The notes beneath the pieces were generated by a model. The model was not told where the DNA came from. It made no database searches and worked only from the letters and a program-made list of their open reading frames with translations. A DNA stretch of 64,000 bases, taken from positions 1 through 64,000 of the forward strand of contig JAANYP010004398.1 of the NCBI GenBank assembly GCA_020465985.1. The letters are read 5' to 3'. Both the position numbers and the translations under genes were made by a program. Below are positions 43,901 through 56,542 of this stretch, one piece after another (the stretch's first letter is position 1; each line of letters begins with the position of its first letter). The DNA comes from Centrapalus pauciflorus (Eukaryota; Streptophyta; Magnoliopsida; Asterales; Asteraceae).

Positions 43901-46798
43901 CATTTCCCGAATGGTCCTCAAAGTAGCAATTTTGCGCTTTTAGGGAGGATTTTCAATAGGAGGAAAGGATATTGACGTTATCATTGTTGTTGTTACTGTT
44001 ATTGTCATTGTTATTATTAAACCGCTTCTACCTCTGTCTTTTTCAACCATCTTAAACAATTTTTCAAAAATTGGTTTTTGATTAACCATTAATAAATCAA
44101 TAACCCAAAATTTAGAAAATGATTTATTAATCCTAAGAACCAGTTTACTTATTCATGCACCCAACGGAGGCTGAACCTACATGAATAAGCTACTCAGGCA
44201 GCCAACTTATTACCAATTACAACCCCATTGCAACTCTTAGATCTTATAAGATTTTCAATCTCTTAAATTAATCATGTTTAATCTCATCCACACCTTGGGC
44301 AACAGCCTTACTGAGGAACCACCACTGACACACACCATATAACAACTGCAAGTCACTGGCCCAAGTCTCACTTAGGATCCGCAGTGCTCACCTCACAGCT
44401 CTCCGAGTTTGCGGCGTAAGCACCCAACGAAGGTTGAACCTACTTACGACGACCGGTCACCGTGAGTGCCACTATATGGACGGTGTGTTGTGTCAGATTT
44501 TTTAATTTGGGTTTATAACCAGTCTCTTACCAAGAACTAGTGGCCAGTCACGTTAGTCTGCGGGCAGGATCCTTTCGGTTCTAAACCTTTCGCAAATTCC
44601 ACAGCCCGAGCAAGACTGTCCTACACACCACCTATTCTGGTAAACAATCCAGTTAATGTACCAGTTTTAAGAATTTCAACTCTTTGATCATATGACATTT
44701 TATAAATAAATTTCCTTTTATTTGAAAAACTAATTTCATAAAAATGCCATATCTAACACCTGAAAAAATAATTAAAGTTTCCAATTTAAACTTCCTTTTA
44801 AATAGTTTAATTTTTCATAAAAAATGATTGTAGTTTTGATTTCTTTTATTTATCTACTTTGTCACCACAACCACACAGATATAAATAAAGCATAAAGAAA
44901 TAAAACATACAATCACATGGTAACATAGCCTTGCTGAAACTAAATTGGTTTCCGAGAGCCATACGGACAAACCAATTAGGTCAAAACCTAAGGGACAAAA
45001 TCAACACACAAGGCAAGAAGGATGAACTCTTTCAGCTCCCACTAGCCTCAGCATCCGATGATGTCTCCGAGCGTCCTTGATGGATGACCTTCTTCTTGAT
45101 GGACATCTTCGCCAAGATTTTTACACAGTTTTAATCTAAATACATTTGCCTATTTTCTAACCTATTACAGATTACACATAAAACCGGGATTCCATTGGCA
45201 CGCAGGCCTTCCAAAAAATAACCAATAATAAAAATAGCAAACATCACGATTAAATAAACAACCATCTAAACAAAAAGGGTCTCAATGCTTGGCTATGTCA
45301 CAAACATAAATAAAGCAGTAAAGCTTGTAAATAATACAGAATTCATTTTCATCTTCACATGAAAATAATTCCAAAATTAATTAATCCACCATTAATTGAA
45401 GTAAATATGTCCAATATCGTTCTTAAACTAAACACGGTTCCTAAACTCGAAATTCAGGAACACTTTCTAAAATTAGAAACTTTTTCTCGAAAAATTCAAA
45501 TTCAATTCCATCTTTGGATTCAAAACTACACTTTTCTTAAAATATTCAATTTACAATTCAAACACCTTTGAAACTTAAACTTACTATACTTTTTATTAAA
45601 CAACCTTTAATAAATATAGTTTTATTCTCAAATAATATTGATAAATAATTTAAACTTCCTTTAAATAATTATCTATTAACTATTATTTAATTGAAACACT
45701 TTTCAAAAATAAATAACTAAACTTTATTTAAAATGTCAATTTTCTTAATAAACAATTTACCAAAATTTGATCATCTTTAAATAACACCAAAAACTTTTCT
45801 TTATGGTTTTAAACGATTTCTAACAAAAACGTTAATGTCGAGATCAAATCTCAAAACATTAAACCATGACCGAGCATGAGACTCAAAGTCACGATTTCAT
45901 CAATTTGAAAACAGAATCCTTAAATTAAACTCTCTTTAATTTAATAATGCATTTTATGGAACTAAATATTAAATGCATAAATTAAATCTAGTTTATAAAT
46001 TAAAATTACCATTAATTTTAATTTCAACATTAAAACTTAACTTTTAATTAAAACCGATTTAATTTAAACGACGAATTACCAGAAAACGGAAACGAACCAA
46101 CTTAGTTAACCGACTCATACTCGGGTTCAATAACCCATATGAACCGAAAACAAGTAGGGTGTTAAACCCTTTGACGGCTGAAATTAATCGAAGCCTTTAA
46201 TCAACTCACTTTGATTATTTCGAAATCCATATTCCAATTAATCGTTTAATTATCGAATCGAATAATATTTAAACCGATTTGCGAATTTTATAAAAAAACT
46301 AATAAAGTCTCCACTTTAATTTTATAAAACTGAAAACACATTTAGTCACAAATGTTTAAATATTAATAACCAAACACTTTTGATTTATTAATTCGATTTC
46401 AACACATTTAATTTGATCGTTCGAGTTTAACCGTGAATTAAACGACATGACGGAAACAAATAATCCATCACCTCGGTTACCACATCACAACCGAGAGGTC
46501 ATGGGTCTCAACCCATTGCCGAAATCTCTAGATTTGATTTCGCGAACCGAAACATTTAATTTTCCGACTTTAATTAATTAAACATTTTTTAAACAATCAA
46601 ACATCAACTAAATAAAACGAACTAAGATTTCAAAATCCCGAGCTCCGAGGAACTCCAAGGTTGGCCGAGAATCACCATAAGGTTTCCAAAACCTTTGGTC
46701 GATTTTCTCCAAGCCAAATCAAAACCTTAAACATTTTAATTATTGATTTCGACCGTCTAAACACTTTTAATTAAAAAAATCAAAACTTTAATAACGCT
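43901..46798 (-). other. Copia-derivative 5' noncoding region
   Basis: A long AT-rich leader. A 24-codon ORF at about 45036-45107 (MSIKKKVIHQGRSE) lies in a slightly GC-richer patch and could be the remnant of a Gag start. Nothing else is recognised. Confidence 0.6.
46794..46798. other. Target duplication, left of the solo LTR
   Basis: acgct, against acact at 48929-48933. The single difference is a CpG turned to CpA. Confidence 0.65.
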
Positions 46799-48928
46799 TG
46801 TGACACCCTTGCCACAATAACCACCAATTACAATTCACCCAGGATTATTCACCAACAAACAGTTATATAATAATCTGATACCTTAATAATAGTGCGGAAG
46901 CATAAAATACAAAATCAAATAATATAAATTTGTGACCAACACCCTACGGTGCTACATAGGTTACACGTCTAAGTCTACAAACTCAAACTGTATTACATCA
47001 TCCCCAAATTTATTACAACATTGATTCCATAAACCAAATACCAAGTGAAAACAGTAGGAATCTTCAAATCACTTCAACTGATGACTTAGCTAGACGGTCC
47101 CGCAGCGGATTTCCCTTTTTCCTGTAAAAATGTAACAACTGAAGGGGTAAGCTAAAGCTTAGTGAATACCATATGATTTTACACATTCTACAAATCATTA
47201 TGATGCCACCCAGAGTAACCGCGGTAACACATACCATATACTCCACAGGTACTCCAAGTACGCAAACCCGAGCCGCAGCTCCTTCGAGCTGACACTCGGC
47301 ATAACAAAAACCAACCATCTGAGGCAGACATTACATCGGGAATGACTTACTGTCTATCCTGGCCACAGAGGTGTCAAACTCTTGGCCATATAGCACAGTA
47401 ACATCAGAGTTCAGATGCGACCACGCAGGTCCATCAATTATGATGCACAACAAATGAACGGACATGCAGCAAGTATGAATGTGCATCAATACATATACGC
47501 AAGTTAGTAGAGTGCCAAACGAATATGAAACAACATGCCTCAGCAGGCAATGCAAACATAATGCAGATGCAGCAATGTTAAAATCAAAGGTACTCACAGT
47601 GGGTGCGTTATTAATCTTTAAGCAATATTATTTCTCCACGGGATTTCAACCGGATCCACAAAGTACCCCACTGTGGGTTAAACAACACCACAAGGGACCT
47701 GTTAATTTAGTTGTAACAACACATTGTGTCAATAACTTGTTTAATTTCATAAAACTTAATTTTATAATTATTGCAAAGTTTGGTCCTCAATTCGGATCTA
47801 TGTCCGAATTCGGACCCCACCCGAATTCGGACCCCCAGTTCGGATCCCCAGTAAATTCGAACCTATGCCTATTTTGGACCAGTCAAATTTGAATGATGAT
47901 AAGTTCGGACCTCATGCTAAGTTCGGACCATATCCGAATTCGGTTCCCAACCGAATTCGGACCTCATCCGAAATTCCAACACTTAAAATATTTTGCCATT
48001 TTCGGACCAAAGATCAATTTCGGATCACATGCCAAATTCGAACTAAGCCTAGATTCGAATGGTGCCAAATTCGAAACATCTTAAGTTCGAACATCCTAAT
48101 TTCGGACCATTCGAACCTGTTCTTGATTCAAATATTTTCCAGATTTAAATCTAAGTCATTTCCATATTTATTCAATGTTCGAAATAATTCTTGCCAACAT
48201 AAATATACTTATCTCTAACCTTTTCTAACACTAATTTAACACATTTACATACCAAATTAAACCCATTTTTGTTCATTTTGTTCCATCCATCGAACACACA
48301 CACTAAGAACACACACAAAATCCTCAAATCCATACTTTTAGTTCGAATCAGGAGCTGAAATTTAATACGTAGCTTCATATACACTAGATTTAAACTAATC
48401 CACAATAATATCATACATGCATGAACATTTGAATCCCCAAATTTTATTTTCGGTTCTTATAAAAACAGCCCCAAAAACTCTAAATTTCTAAGAGTTGAAG
48501 TAATATTTACCTTAAATCGATTCTTGCAGATGTTTTAGTTCCTTGATTGCAAGCTAAATCCAGATTTTCAGCTTCAAAATCCAAGCTTTTATGATCTTGA
48601 TTTTTAGAGAGAGAGAGAGCCGAGAGATGAAAGAGAGAGAGTTTTTGGTGAAAATGTGAGAAATAAAAGATTTTCCATCCTTTTATTCCATACTTTTAAC
48701 TTTTAGCACATTTCACCCCTCTACTTATCCGGTTCCATTAAAATTCTGATTATATAAATAAAGAATCCATCTTTATATATTATCCTTAATAATTAAATAA
48801 TTATTTTTACTTAATAATTTAAAATTCTAAATTTTCATAATATGCAACCAACTTTAATAATTCAACTTAAATTACAAATTTAAACTTAATAACTTCAAAT
48901 ACAATAATTTAAATTCGAGGATGTTACA
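46799..48928 (-). repeat. Solo Ty3/gypsy LTR, 2,130 bp
   Basis: The plus strand starts tgtgacaccc and ends gaggatgttaca, the same kind of ends as the Ty3-1 and Ty3-2 LTRs. No internal sequence adjoins it. A dense cluster of ttcggacc and ccgaattcgg words (47800-48120) resembles the Ty3-3 LTR, and a GA microsatellite lies near 48606-48645. It sits in the copia-derivative leader close to its primer-binding site. LTR-LTR recombination probably removed the rest. Confidence 0.85.
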
Positions 48929-48978
48929 ACACTGGACATAAATACACGAATAATACTATTATTATGTTACTTCAGGTG

Positions 48979-48990
48979 GCTCTGATACCA
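48979..48990 (-). other. Copia-derivative primer-binding site (tRNA-Met)
   Basis: Minus strand TGGTATCAGAGC, 1 nt from the 5' LTR. Confidence 0.9.
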
Positions 48991-48991
48991 C

Positions 48992-50112
<1,121 letters not shown>

Positions 50113-50311
50113 CCAATAATCCAGTTAAACACAGTAAAACCAAGCACATAGACATAAGACACCACTTTATACGTGATTGTGCTGAAAAGAATTTAATTAA
50201 GCTGGTAAAAGTGACAACGGAAGATAATATGCTGATTTATTTACCAAAGCTTTTGATAAGTCACGTTTTGAGTTGTTAGTTCAACTAAACGGAATGCGTA
50301 ATCCAGAGTGA
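50113..50311 (+). pseudogene. Copia-2 Pol, part 2: end of RNase H
   Basis: It resumes with the ccaat duplication and gives NPVKHSKTKHIDIRHHFIRD and the rest of the C-terminal RNase H, colinear with 13693-13890. A 1-bp deletion near 50228 shifts the frame before LFTKAFDK. It ends at the TGA matching the copia-1 Pol stop. Confidence 0.9.
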
Positions 50312-51767
50312 CTTGACCTTAGCAGAATTTATTTTCTTTTATAGCAGTAGAATTTATTTCTTTTTATAGTAAGTTTAGTAGCTTAGAAGAATTTCTTTTT
50401 ATAGTTAGTTAGTTGGTTAGTTTATTTTCTTACTCTTATTTATAAAAATCAATAGAAAAAAAGAGAGAAACCCATAAAAAGCTATAAAAAAAGAAGAGAA
50501 TATTAGAAAATGAGTTAAGTCTTAAATTCATAGGTTCAAAGTGACGAAAATTAGCACAGTCGATACAATCTCTAAGTGTTAAGCTTTCACACATAATGCA
50601 CCTAAAACTCTAAGTGAAATACATTATCTAGTTTGATGTGTTGGTAGACATAATACACAAAAGGGAGTCTCAAGGCTAATAGAACATTCAAGAAAAAGTC
50701 ACACGTGTCACTAACTTAGATGTATGACCAAATGGTTTTAATTTTTATGTTAGAGACATACAGACATTGATTCTAAATGAGGTATGCAAATTTTCTGGGG
50801 GATGTATAGCAACATCAAATACATCTTAAAGAAAAGAAAAGAATAGAAAAATCATGATACTGAATTGACAGTCAAAACAAGTAACTCTATTGTATGTAAG
50901 TACAGACCTGTTGCCCCTGGTTTGACTCGAGTTAGCAAGATAAGTCGCTTTGTTGTACGTCGGTACAGACCTGCCACCGCTGTCTTGCTAGCTTTAAAAT
51001 AAACTTTAAGACAAACTAAGATACTCTGTTGAATGTCAATACAGAACTGTGTCCGACGTTTGCCTTTTAAAGAAAATTTGCAATATCGAAAAGTTATAAT
51101 CATTGTGTGTATGCCTTGATCATAAAAGTATGTCTAAGTATGAGTCACGTATGGTAATTTCTTGATAAATAAAAAGGCCAAGGGATATTCCAAAGTGTAA
51201 AATGTTTAAATGGAAAATAATACCAACAATCGTCTAGAATTATGTGTCACGACAAATAATCAAAGGAATCAAAAAATTCATAAGTGTGAAAGTAAGATAC
51301 TGAAAGTGCGTATTTGACACCGCTATCTGATTGAACCTTTCTCTGACTTTCTCGCCAAAAATATTCATTTAGTGTTAAGTATAGGATGTAAATTTTAAAG
51401 TATTTTAGAGTAGTTTAAGGTTAAATTTTATTCAAAATTTTATTTTACTTTATTTTATTTTAACTTATTATAAATTTGTAGTTTATTTTTAGTTTATTTT
51501 CATTTTTAATTTTAGGAAAAAGGTCACAGTTACTAAGGATGCATTTTTAGTTGAATAAACAAACATTGCGTGAAAATCTTGTGCTTAGTGTAAATAAATT
51601 TTGCATAAGTTTGATCCGTTACACGAAAAAGTTGAAAAAGTTGGAAAGGTTGAATTTTATTCAAAGATTTTCAAAATTTTCATTTAAATTCGAATTTAAG
51701 ACAAAGTCGAATTGACATTCGAAACTGTCAATAATTTCGAATTTAATGCAAGTTCGAAGGTGGTTAG
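50312..51767 (+). other. Copia-2 noncoding spacer between Pol and third ORF, part 1
   Basis: Aligns with 13891-15345. The three-unit repeat is at about 50889-51068. No ORF of note. Confidence 0.8.
50889..51068 (+). repeat. Three-unit noncoding repeat in the copia-2 spacer
   Basis: Units start near 50889, 50953 and 51028 with the tacagac core, matching copia-1 in order and spacing. Confidence 0.78.
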
Positions 51768-51775
51768 TATATAAA
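51768..51775 (+). promoter_or_regulatory. TATA box upstream of the copia-2 third ORF
   Basis: TATATAAA followed by ggtcaaca, aligned with the copia-1 site at 15346. Confidence 0.55.
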
Positions 51776-51932
51776 GGTCAACAATGACTCTTTAATGTCA
51801 CCTACATTCGATTTTGGTTCTTCGAACTTGCTCAGAGTGATTTCAAACTTAGTATTCGAGTTTACCGTTTCGAATCTTTCACTGTTTTTCGAAGTTTTGT
51901 TCACGTGTGTTCGATTCTACCACCAAATCTAG

Positions 51933-52353
51933 GTATAATCACTAGTATTATACAAGATTTAGGTAGTCTAGGACTCAATTTTAGCTAAAATCGACTCTTT
52001 TTGAAGTTTTAAGGGTTTTAAACTTTGTGATTCAAAATCACAAGTTTTAACCAGTAAAACTTCAAATAAGTTACAAATATCTTCGATTAAACTTCAAATA
52101 AGTTACAAATATCTTCGATTAGAACCTACTAGGACTAGTGAATACAATTTTCTAAGTCTAATGGGGTTTAAATCTTGGATTTGTGTTTGAAAGTGACCGA
52201 CTTCGACTTTGTTCATCTAGTTCGAATTTGTTAGTAAATTCGAACTTGTCAGCAAACTCGAATTCAAGTCAAATTCGAACATGTCATTCGAGTTTATTAT
52301 TAAAATCGAAATGTTTGAATAATTTTAACGTCAAACTTGTAGAAATTCATATG
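51933..52353 (+). other. Possible intron start of the copia-2 third ORF, cut by Ty3-3
   Basis: Donor-like tctag/gtataa at 51933 as in copia-1. The rest of the possible intron resumes at 61808 and ends at the acceptor-like atgtgcag at 61917. It includes a 26-bp tandem duplication near 52060-52115. Confidence 0.5.
52349..52353. other. 5-bp target duplication, left of Ty3-3
   Basis: atatg, identical to 61808-61812. Confidence 0.9.
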
Positions 52354-52562
52354 TGTAACAACCTAACTATCATCCGAACTTAATTTCAGTATTTTGATTC
52401 AATAATGTAATTTATTTACATTATTTGCCTTGTAATGTAATTAAGTATGAAATAAATTTAATTAAATTATATTTAAGTTACAAAGTAGTAAAGATGATTA
52501 AATTAAAAGATGTAAAATACAAAAGTAGAAGTGGGTTAATTTCACAAAAGGTTAAAATGAAA

Positions 52563-52570
52563 TATATAAA
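52563..52570 (+). promoter_or_regulatory. Possible TATA box of the Ty3-3 LTR
   Basis: TATATAAA about 210 bp into the LTR, just upstream of a CT-rich tract. Confidence 0.5.
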
Positions 52571-53179
52571 CATAATTAATGGCTTTTATTGCCATTAAGA
52601 CAATTAACACACACACTCTCTCTCTACTCTCTCTCTAACATACGGCCAACCCCAAGATTTCACCAAGAAATTCCATAAAAGTGCATTTAATTGAAGATTC
52701 AAGATCAAAGAAAGTTACAACAATCATCAAACATCATTGATTAGCAAGATTTTGAGGTAAAAATATCATTTAGTTGTTTAAAAATTATGAATTTAATTCG
52801 GTTTTGTTAAAAACCGAAACCAAGAATTAAAATGTGAAGATTTGATGTTGCATGTGTATATAATTGATAGATAATCATGTAATAAAGTATATAAAAGTGA
52901 TAGAAACAAGAATTAATGGTTAGATTGTCCAAATTTATTAAAAATCGGAACTTTTGATGAAAATGTGTTCTTAACAAAATATTGAGTTGTTGGATAATTT
53001 TGATCAAATTATGATGTTATTGATAGGGGAAATAGTATAAAATCAACCCAATAATGATAATATAACATAATTTTAAGTTGCATGTTAATAAATATTGATT
53101 TTGAGAATGTTTGGTAGAAAATCCGTAAGAATAAAGTAAGAATAATAAGAACAAATTTCTGGAAAATTATGAAGATATG

Positions 53180-53470
53180 GATCCGAATTCGGTTTAACCC
53201 GAATTCGGATGAGAGGCTTATTTCGGATGCTTCCAAATTCGGATGGTGACCATTTCGGGTCCTTAATCCGGATGAGTCTATTTCGGATGCTACAAATTCG
53301 GATCCTATGATTCGGTTATGTTCCCAATTCGGTTAACAAGATTTCAGTTCCAAATCCGAATTCGGATGGCCCAACTTGGTCCGAATCTAATTGCTCACTT
53401 CGGATGTGCTATTTCGGACCATCCATTTCGGCTCAGTTGGTCCGAATCCGGCTAATCCGACCCGGGGGGA
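53180..53470. repeat. Cluster of palindromic ccgaattcgg-type words
   Basis: Many copies of aattcgg, tttcgg and their complements within 290 bp. A like cluster is at 47800-48120 in the solo LTR. Confidence 0.75.
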
Positions 53471-54834
53471 TCCGAATTTGAATATTTTATTTTAAATACT
53501 TTAAATCATAAATAAATGATATTTTATAATTATAATATCCACAGATTATGAGGAAAGATTGATTAAAGTAATATGGGATATATTAATATTGATATCTCAT
53601 TAAGATTACAAAGAGTTAAAGAAAATGCAAAATGATTAATGATTTGTCAGTTATCAGAATCAGATAAAAATAAATACTTTTAAGCTAAAAGCTGATGACA
53701 TTGATATGATATGATTCTGGACAGGTTCAGTTAATATCTGAACATAGATTTAAAGAATTAAAGAGATTGAAAGCGGGTCTTTGATTTGAAAGAAATTGAC
53801 AGAGATCAGATTGACCAAAGATTTAAAGATAAATCCTGGGATAACTCAGGTGGTGGATTTTATATCTGCTTGATAAAGACCTCAAACCAGTGACTTATAG
53901 ATATTCAGCATTTCATGCGAGATTTCCGGTTGAGACATATTGTTGATGATAGATTACTTGACATTCATATATGATCAGCTGAATTGAGACCTGTGCTCAC
54001 TATGGTTCGGTGATGCCCAGTGTATCATGACAGCTATTTGATTATCATTTCACATGACATTGCATTACAGTTCATTTCAGATACCGCTATGAGATTTATT
54101 GCTTTCATGACTTTGATGACTTAAGCTTTCATTATTGCTCAAACATTTGACTTATTGATTCAGCTTGATTAGCCTTGTCGGTCTATTGTTCTAGACCATG
54201 CTATTTCACCAGTTCTATTGAACTTGGTAATGACCCTCCGATGTTCCGCCATGTTGATTTACTGGTAGCTAGCCCAATATGTGGCTGATCCCCACGATTT
54301 AAGCGTGAGCGTGGCTTGAACATTATCTGACTCTATGACTACTATGTCTCAATCATGAGTGGTTGTAGCGGCAGTCAAGATATATCACGCTAGACCCATG
54401 ATCCGCTTGATAATGTGCGAAATCTGAAAATCTATAATCTCACTAAGCATTGCTTACAGTTGCTACTTTACATTTTTACAGGAAAAGATAAAGGGAAGTC
54501 TGTCGGACCTAGTTCTTAGGTATTACAAGATCAAGACAGAAGTTTTCATAGACCTCTACTCAGCAAACCCTTCGGTACTGATTGGAAGACGACAATTGTG
54601 GTGGTTTTGGGTAGACTTGATATGATTGTATGATGTAATGTATTAGATTAGATGGTACCCTTTATAAGTTTAATTTTAAAACTGTAATCTGTATTAAACT
54701 TAATCCTAATATTATGTACTGTAATTTATAATTCCGCACTTAATTACTCTATCTTAGTTATGGTTGATATAGTATTGCATGATGTGGGACCTAGACTCGT
54801 GAGAACTGCCCCGTAAGGGGTGGTCTTCACAGGA

Positions 54835-54846
54835 TGGTATCAGAGC
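54835..54846 (+). other. Ty3-3 primer-binding site (tRNA-Met)
   Basis: tggtatcagagc, 3 nt after the LTR. Confidence 0.92.
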
Positions 54847-55033
54847 CCATAGTTTGAGTGAATCAAGTATTACGTGAGTACTACTTGGTCTCAAACTAAA
54901 GCAATACATATGTATCAATCATTTAGGTGGTTTGAACTGAGATAGGATGTACAGATTGTTAGGATGGGAAAAAGGGTACATAGATCTAAGTCTATAGACT
55001 GATAGTTAAATGATTTTTAATTTTCAGTAAAAG

Positions 55034-56542
55034 ATGTCAGGATCAGGTGACATTCCCAACAACATGACTCCCCAACAAATGTTTGAAATGATGCAACAAC
55101 TATTAGCCCACCATTCTGAACAACAAAATAAGATTATGCAAGAACAGTTTCAGGCCAGAGATGAGGCCGAAGCTAAGAGACGTGATGATAAAAAGAATAA
55201 GAGAAAAGATAAACAAGTCCAGAATAATGAATCTGATTCTGATAACTCAAACCCTGAAACCCAAATTGAACAGCCGAAAGGCTGTAAGTTCAAAGATTTC
55301 AAAGCGAGCGGTGCCCTGAACTTTGAGGGTACAGTAAATCCAATTCAGGCGATGGATTGGATCAACCATACTGAAGAGATCTTTAGAATCTCTGACTACT
55401 TAGAATCAAAGAAGGTGAGTTATGCATCTGCGCTGTTTGTTGGTGTTGCCCGTGCTTGGTGGAAAACACAGAGAAGCATATATGGAGAAGAGGTAATACA
55501 GACTTTAGAGTGGGAACAGTTCTTAGACATGTTCAACGCGAAGTATTGCCCTGTTGATCAACGAGACAAGATGGAGGTTCAACTGATGCAGTTAACCCAA
55601 GGAACCAAGTCCGTAGATGAATATGAACATGAATTCTCGCGACTCTGTGGCTACTCCTCCTATCAAGTAGCTACTGAGGAAAGGAAAATGAATAGATTTC
55701 GTGGAGGGCTTAACCCGAGATACCGACATCCAATGAGCGCGATGAAGTATAAATCTTACTTAGAAATGGTTGAAGCGGCAAGGCAGATTGAGAGAGGATA
55801 TCTAGAGTATGGCGATCAGCTCTATGCTCCATCAGCTAATCCGACATGTCCTTCTCCTCCGAAGAAGCAAAGATTTGGCAGATTCTTCAAGCCAAATAAA
55901 TCACAACCTCAGCAATCTCAGCAATACAGCTCACCTCAGAGAGCTCAAGCTTATTCTCTAACGAACGAACCAAGATTCTGCAAGAGATGCAAAAAATCAC
56001 ATATGGGATTGTGTAATCCGGATGACGTCACATGCTTTGCATGCAACAGAATTGGCCATAGCAGTGAAGAGTGTCCCCAGCGAGGACTTGGGTGTGCGAA
56101 ATGTGGAAAACGAGGACACTTCATGTATCAGTGTCGTAGTGGGCAACGAGGTCAGTCACAATCGTCAGCTGGAGGATCTACAATGAAAAGTTCAGCCGCA
56201 ACTCCGATTGCAAGGACTCGAGCATATCAGATAACAGCCGAGGAAGCAAAGGAAACCCCTGACGTGGTTACCGGTACGTTCATGCTTAATTCAATCCCTG
56301 CCCGAGTATTATTTGATTCCGGTGCTAGTCGTTCCTTTATATCGACTACTTTTGCACGAAGACTATCTAAATCTCCATCCAAGCTTCCTGTCGTGATTGA
56401 TATTGAGACAGCCAGTAACAACTATGTTATGGCTGATTTCGTATACCGTAACAGCACTCTACTCGTTGATAACATTGTATTTAAACTCGATCTTATTCCG
56501 ATTCCGTTGAAAGAGTTTGATGTCATTATCGGCATGGACTAG
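55034..56542 (+). CDS. Ty3-3 Gag-protease, ending at a premature TAG
   Basis: ATG 55034 opens a 502-codon frame. It has a Gln/Met-rich N-terminus, a charged linker (about residues 45-85), the retrotransposon Gag domain (about 90-260, with AWWKTQ and VDEYEHEF), and a zinc region with a degenerate first motif (CKRCKKSHMGLC) and CCHC knuckles CFACNRIGHSSEEC and CAKCGKRGHFMYQC. The aspartic protease has FDSGASRSF near residue 432. The frame ends at TAG 56540-56542 after IIGMD, where Trp is expected, before the protease is complete. The same frame continues to 57457. Gag assembles the particle; the protease would cut the polyprotein. Confidence 0.92.
   Translation: MSGSGDIPNNMTPQQMFEMMQQLLAHHSEQQNKIMQEQFQARDEAEAKRRDDKKNKRKDKQVQNNESDSDNSNPETQIEQPKGCKFKDFKASGALNFEGTVNPIQAMDWINHTEEIFRISDYLESKKVSYASALFVGVARAWWKTQRSIYGEEVIQTLEWEQFLDMFNAKYCPVDQRDKMEVQLMQLTQGTKSVDEYEHEFSRLCGYSSYQVATEERKMNRFRGGLNPRYRHPMSAMKYKSYLEMVEAARQIERGYLEYGDQLYAPSANPTCPSPPKKQRFGRFFKPNKSQPQQSQQYSSPQRAQAYSLTNEPRFCKRCKKSHMGLCNPDDVTCFACNRIGHSSEECPQRGLGCAKCGKRGHFMYQCRSGQRGQSQSSAGGSTMKSSAATPIARTRAYQITAEEAKETPDVVTGTFMLNSIPARVLFDSGASRSFISTTFARRLSKSPSKLPVVIDIETASNNYVMADFVYRNSTLLVDNIVFKLDLIPIPLKEFDVIIGMD

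Larger units (their letters stand above)
52354..54831 (+). repeat. Ty3-3 5' LTR, 2,478 bp
   Basis: Starts tgtaacaacc and ends gtcttcaca. Contains TATATAAA at 52563-52570, a CT microsatellite at about 52610-52645 and a dense cluster of ccgaattcgg-type words at 53180-53470. Confidence 0.93.

Noticed and set aside
47479..48218. ORFs with repeated Phe-Gly-Pro and Asn-Ser words
   Set aside because: Translations of the ttcggacc repeat cluster of the solo LTR.
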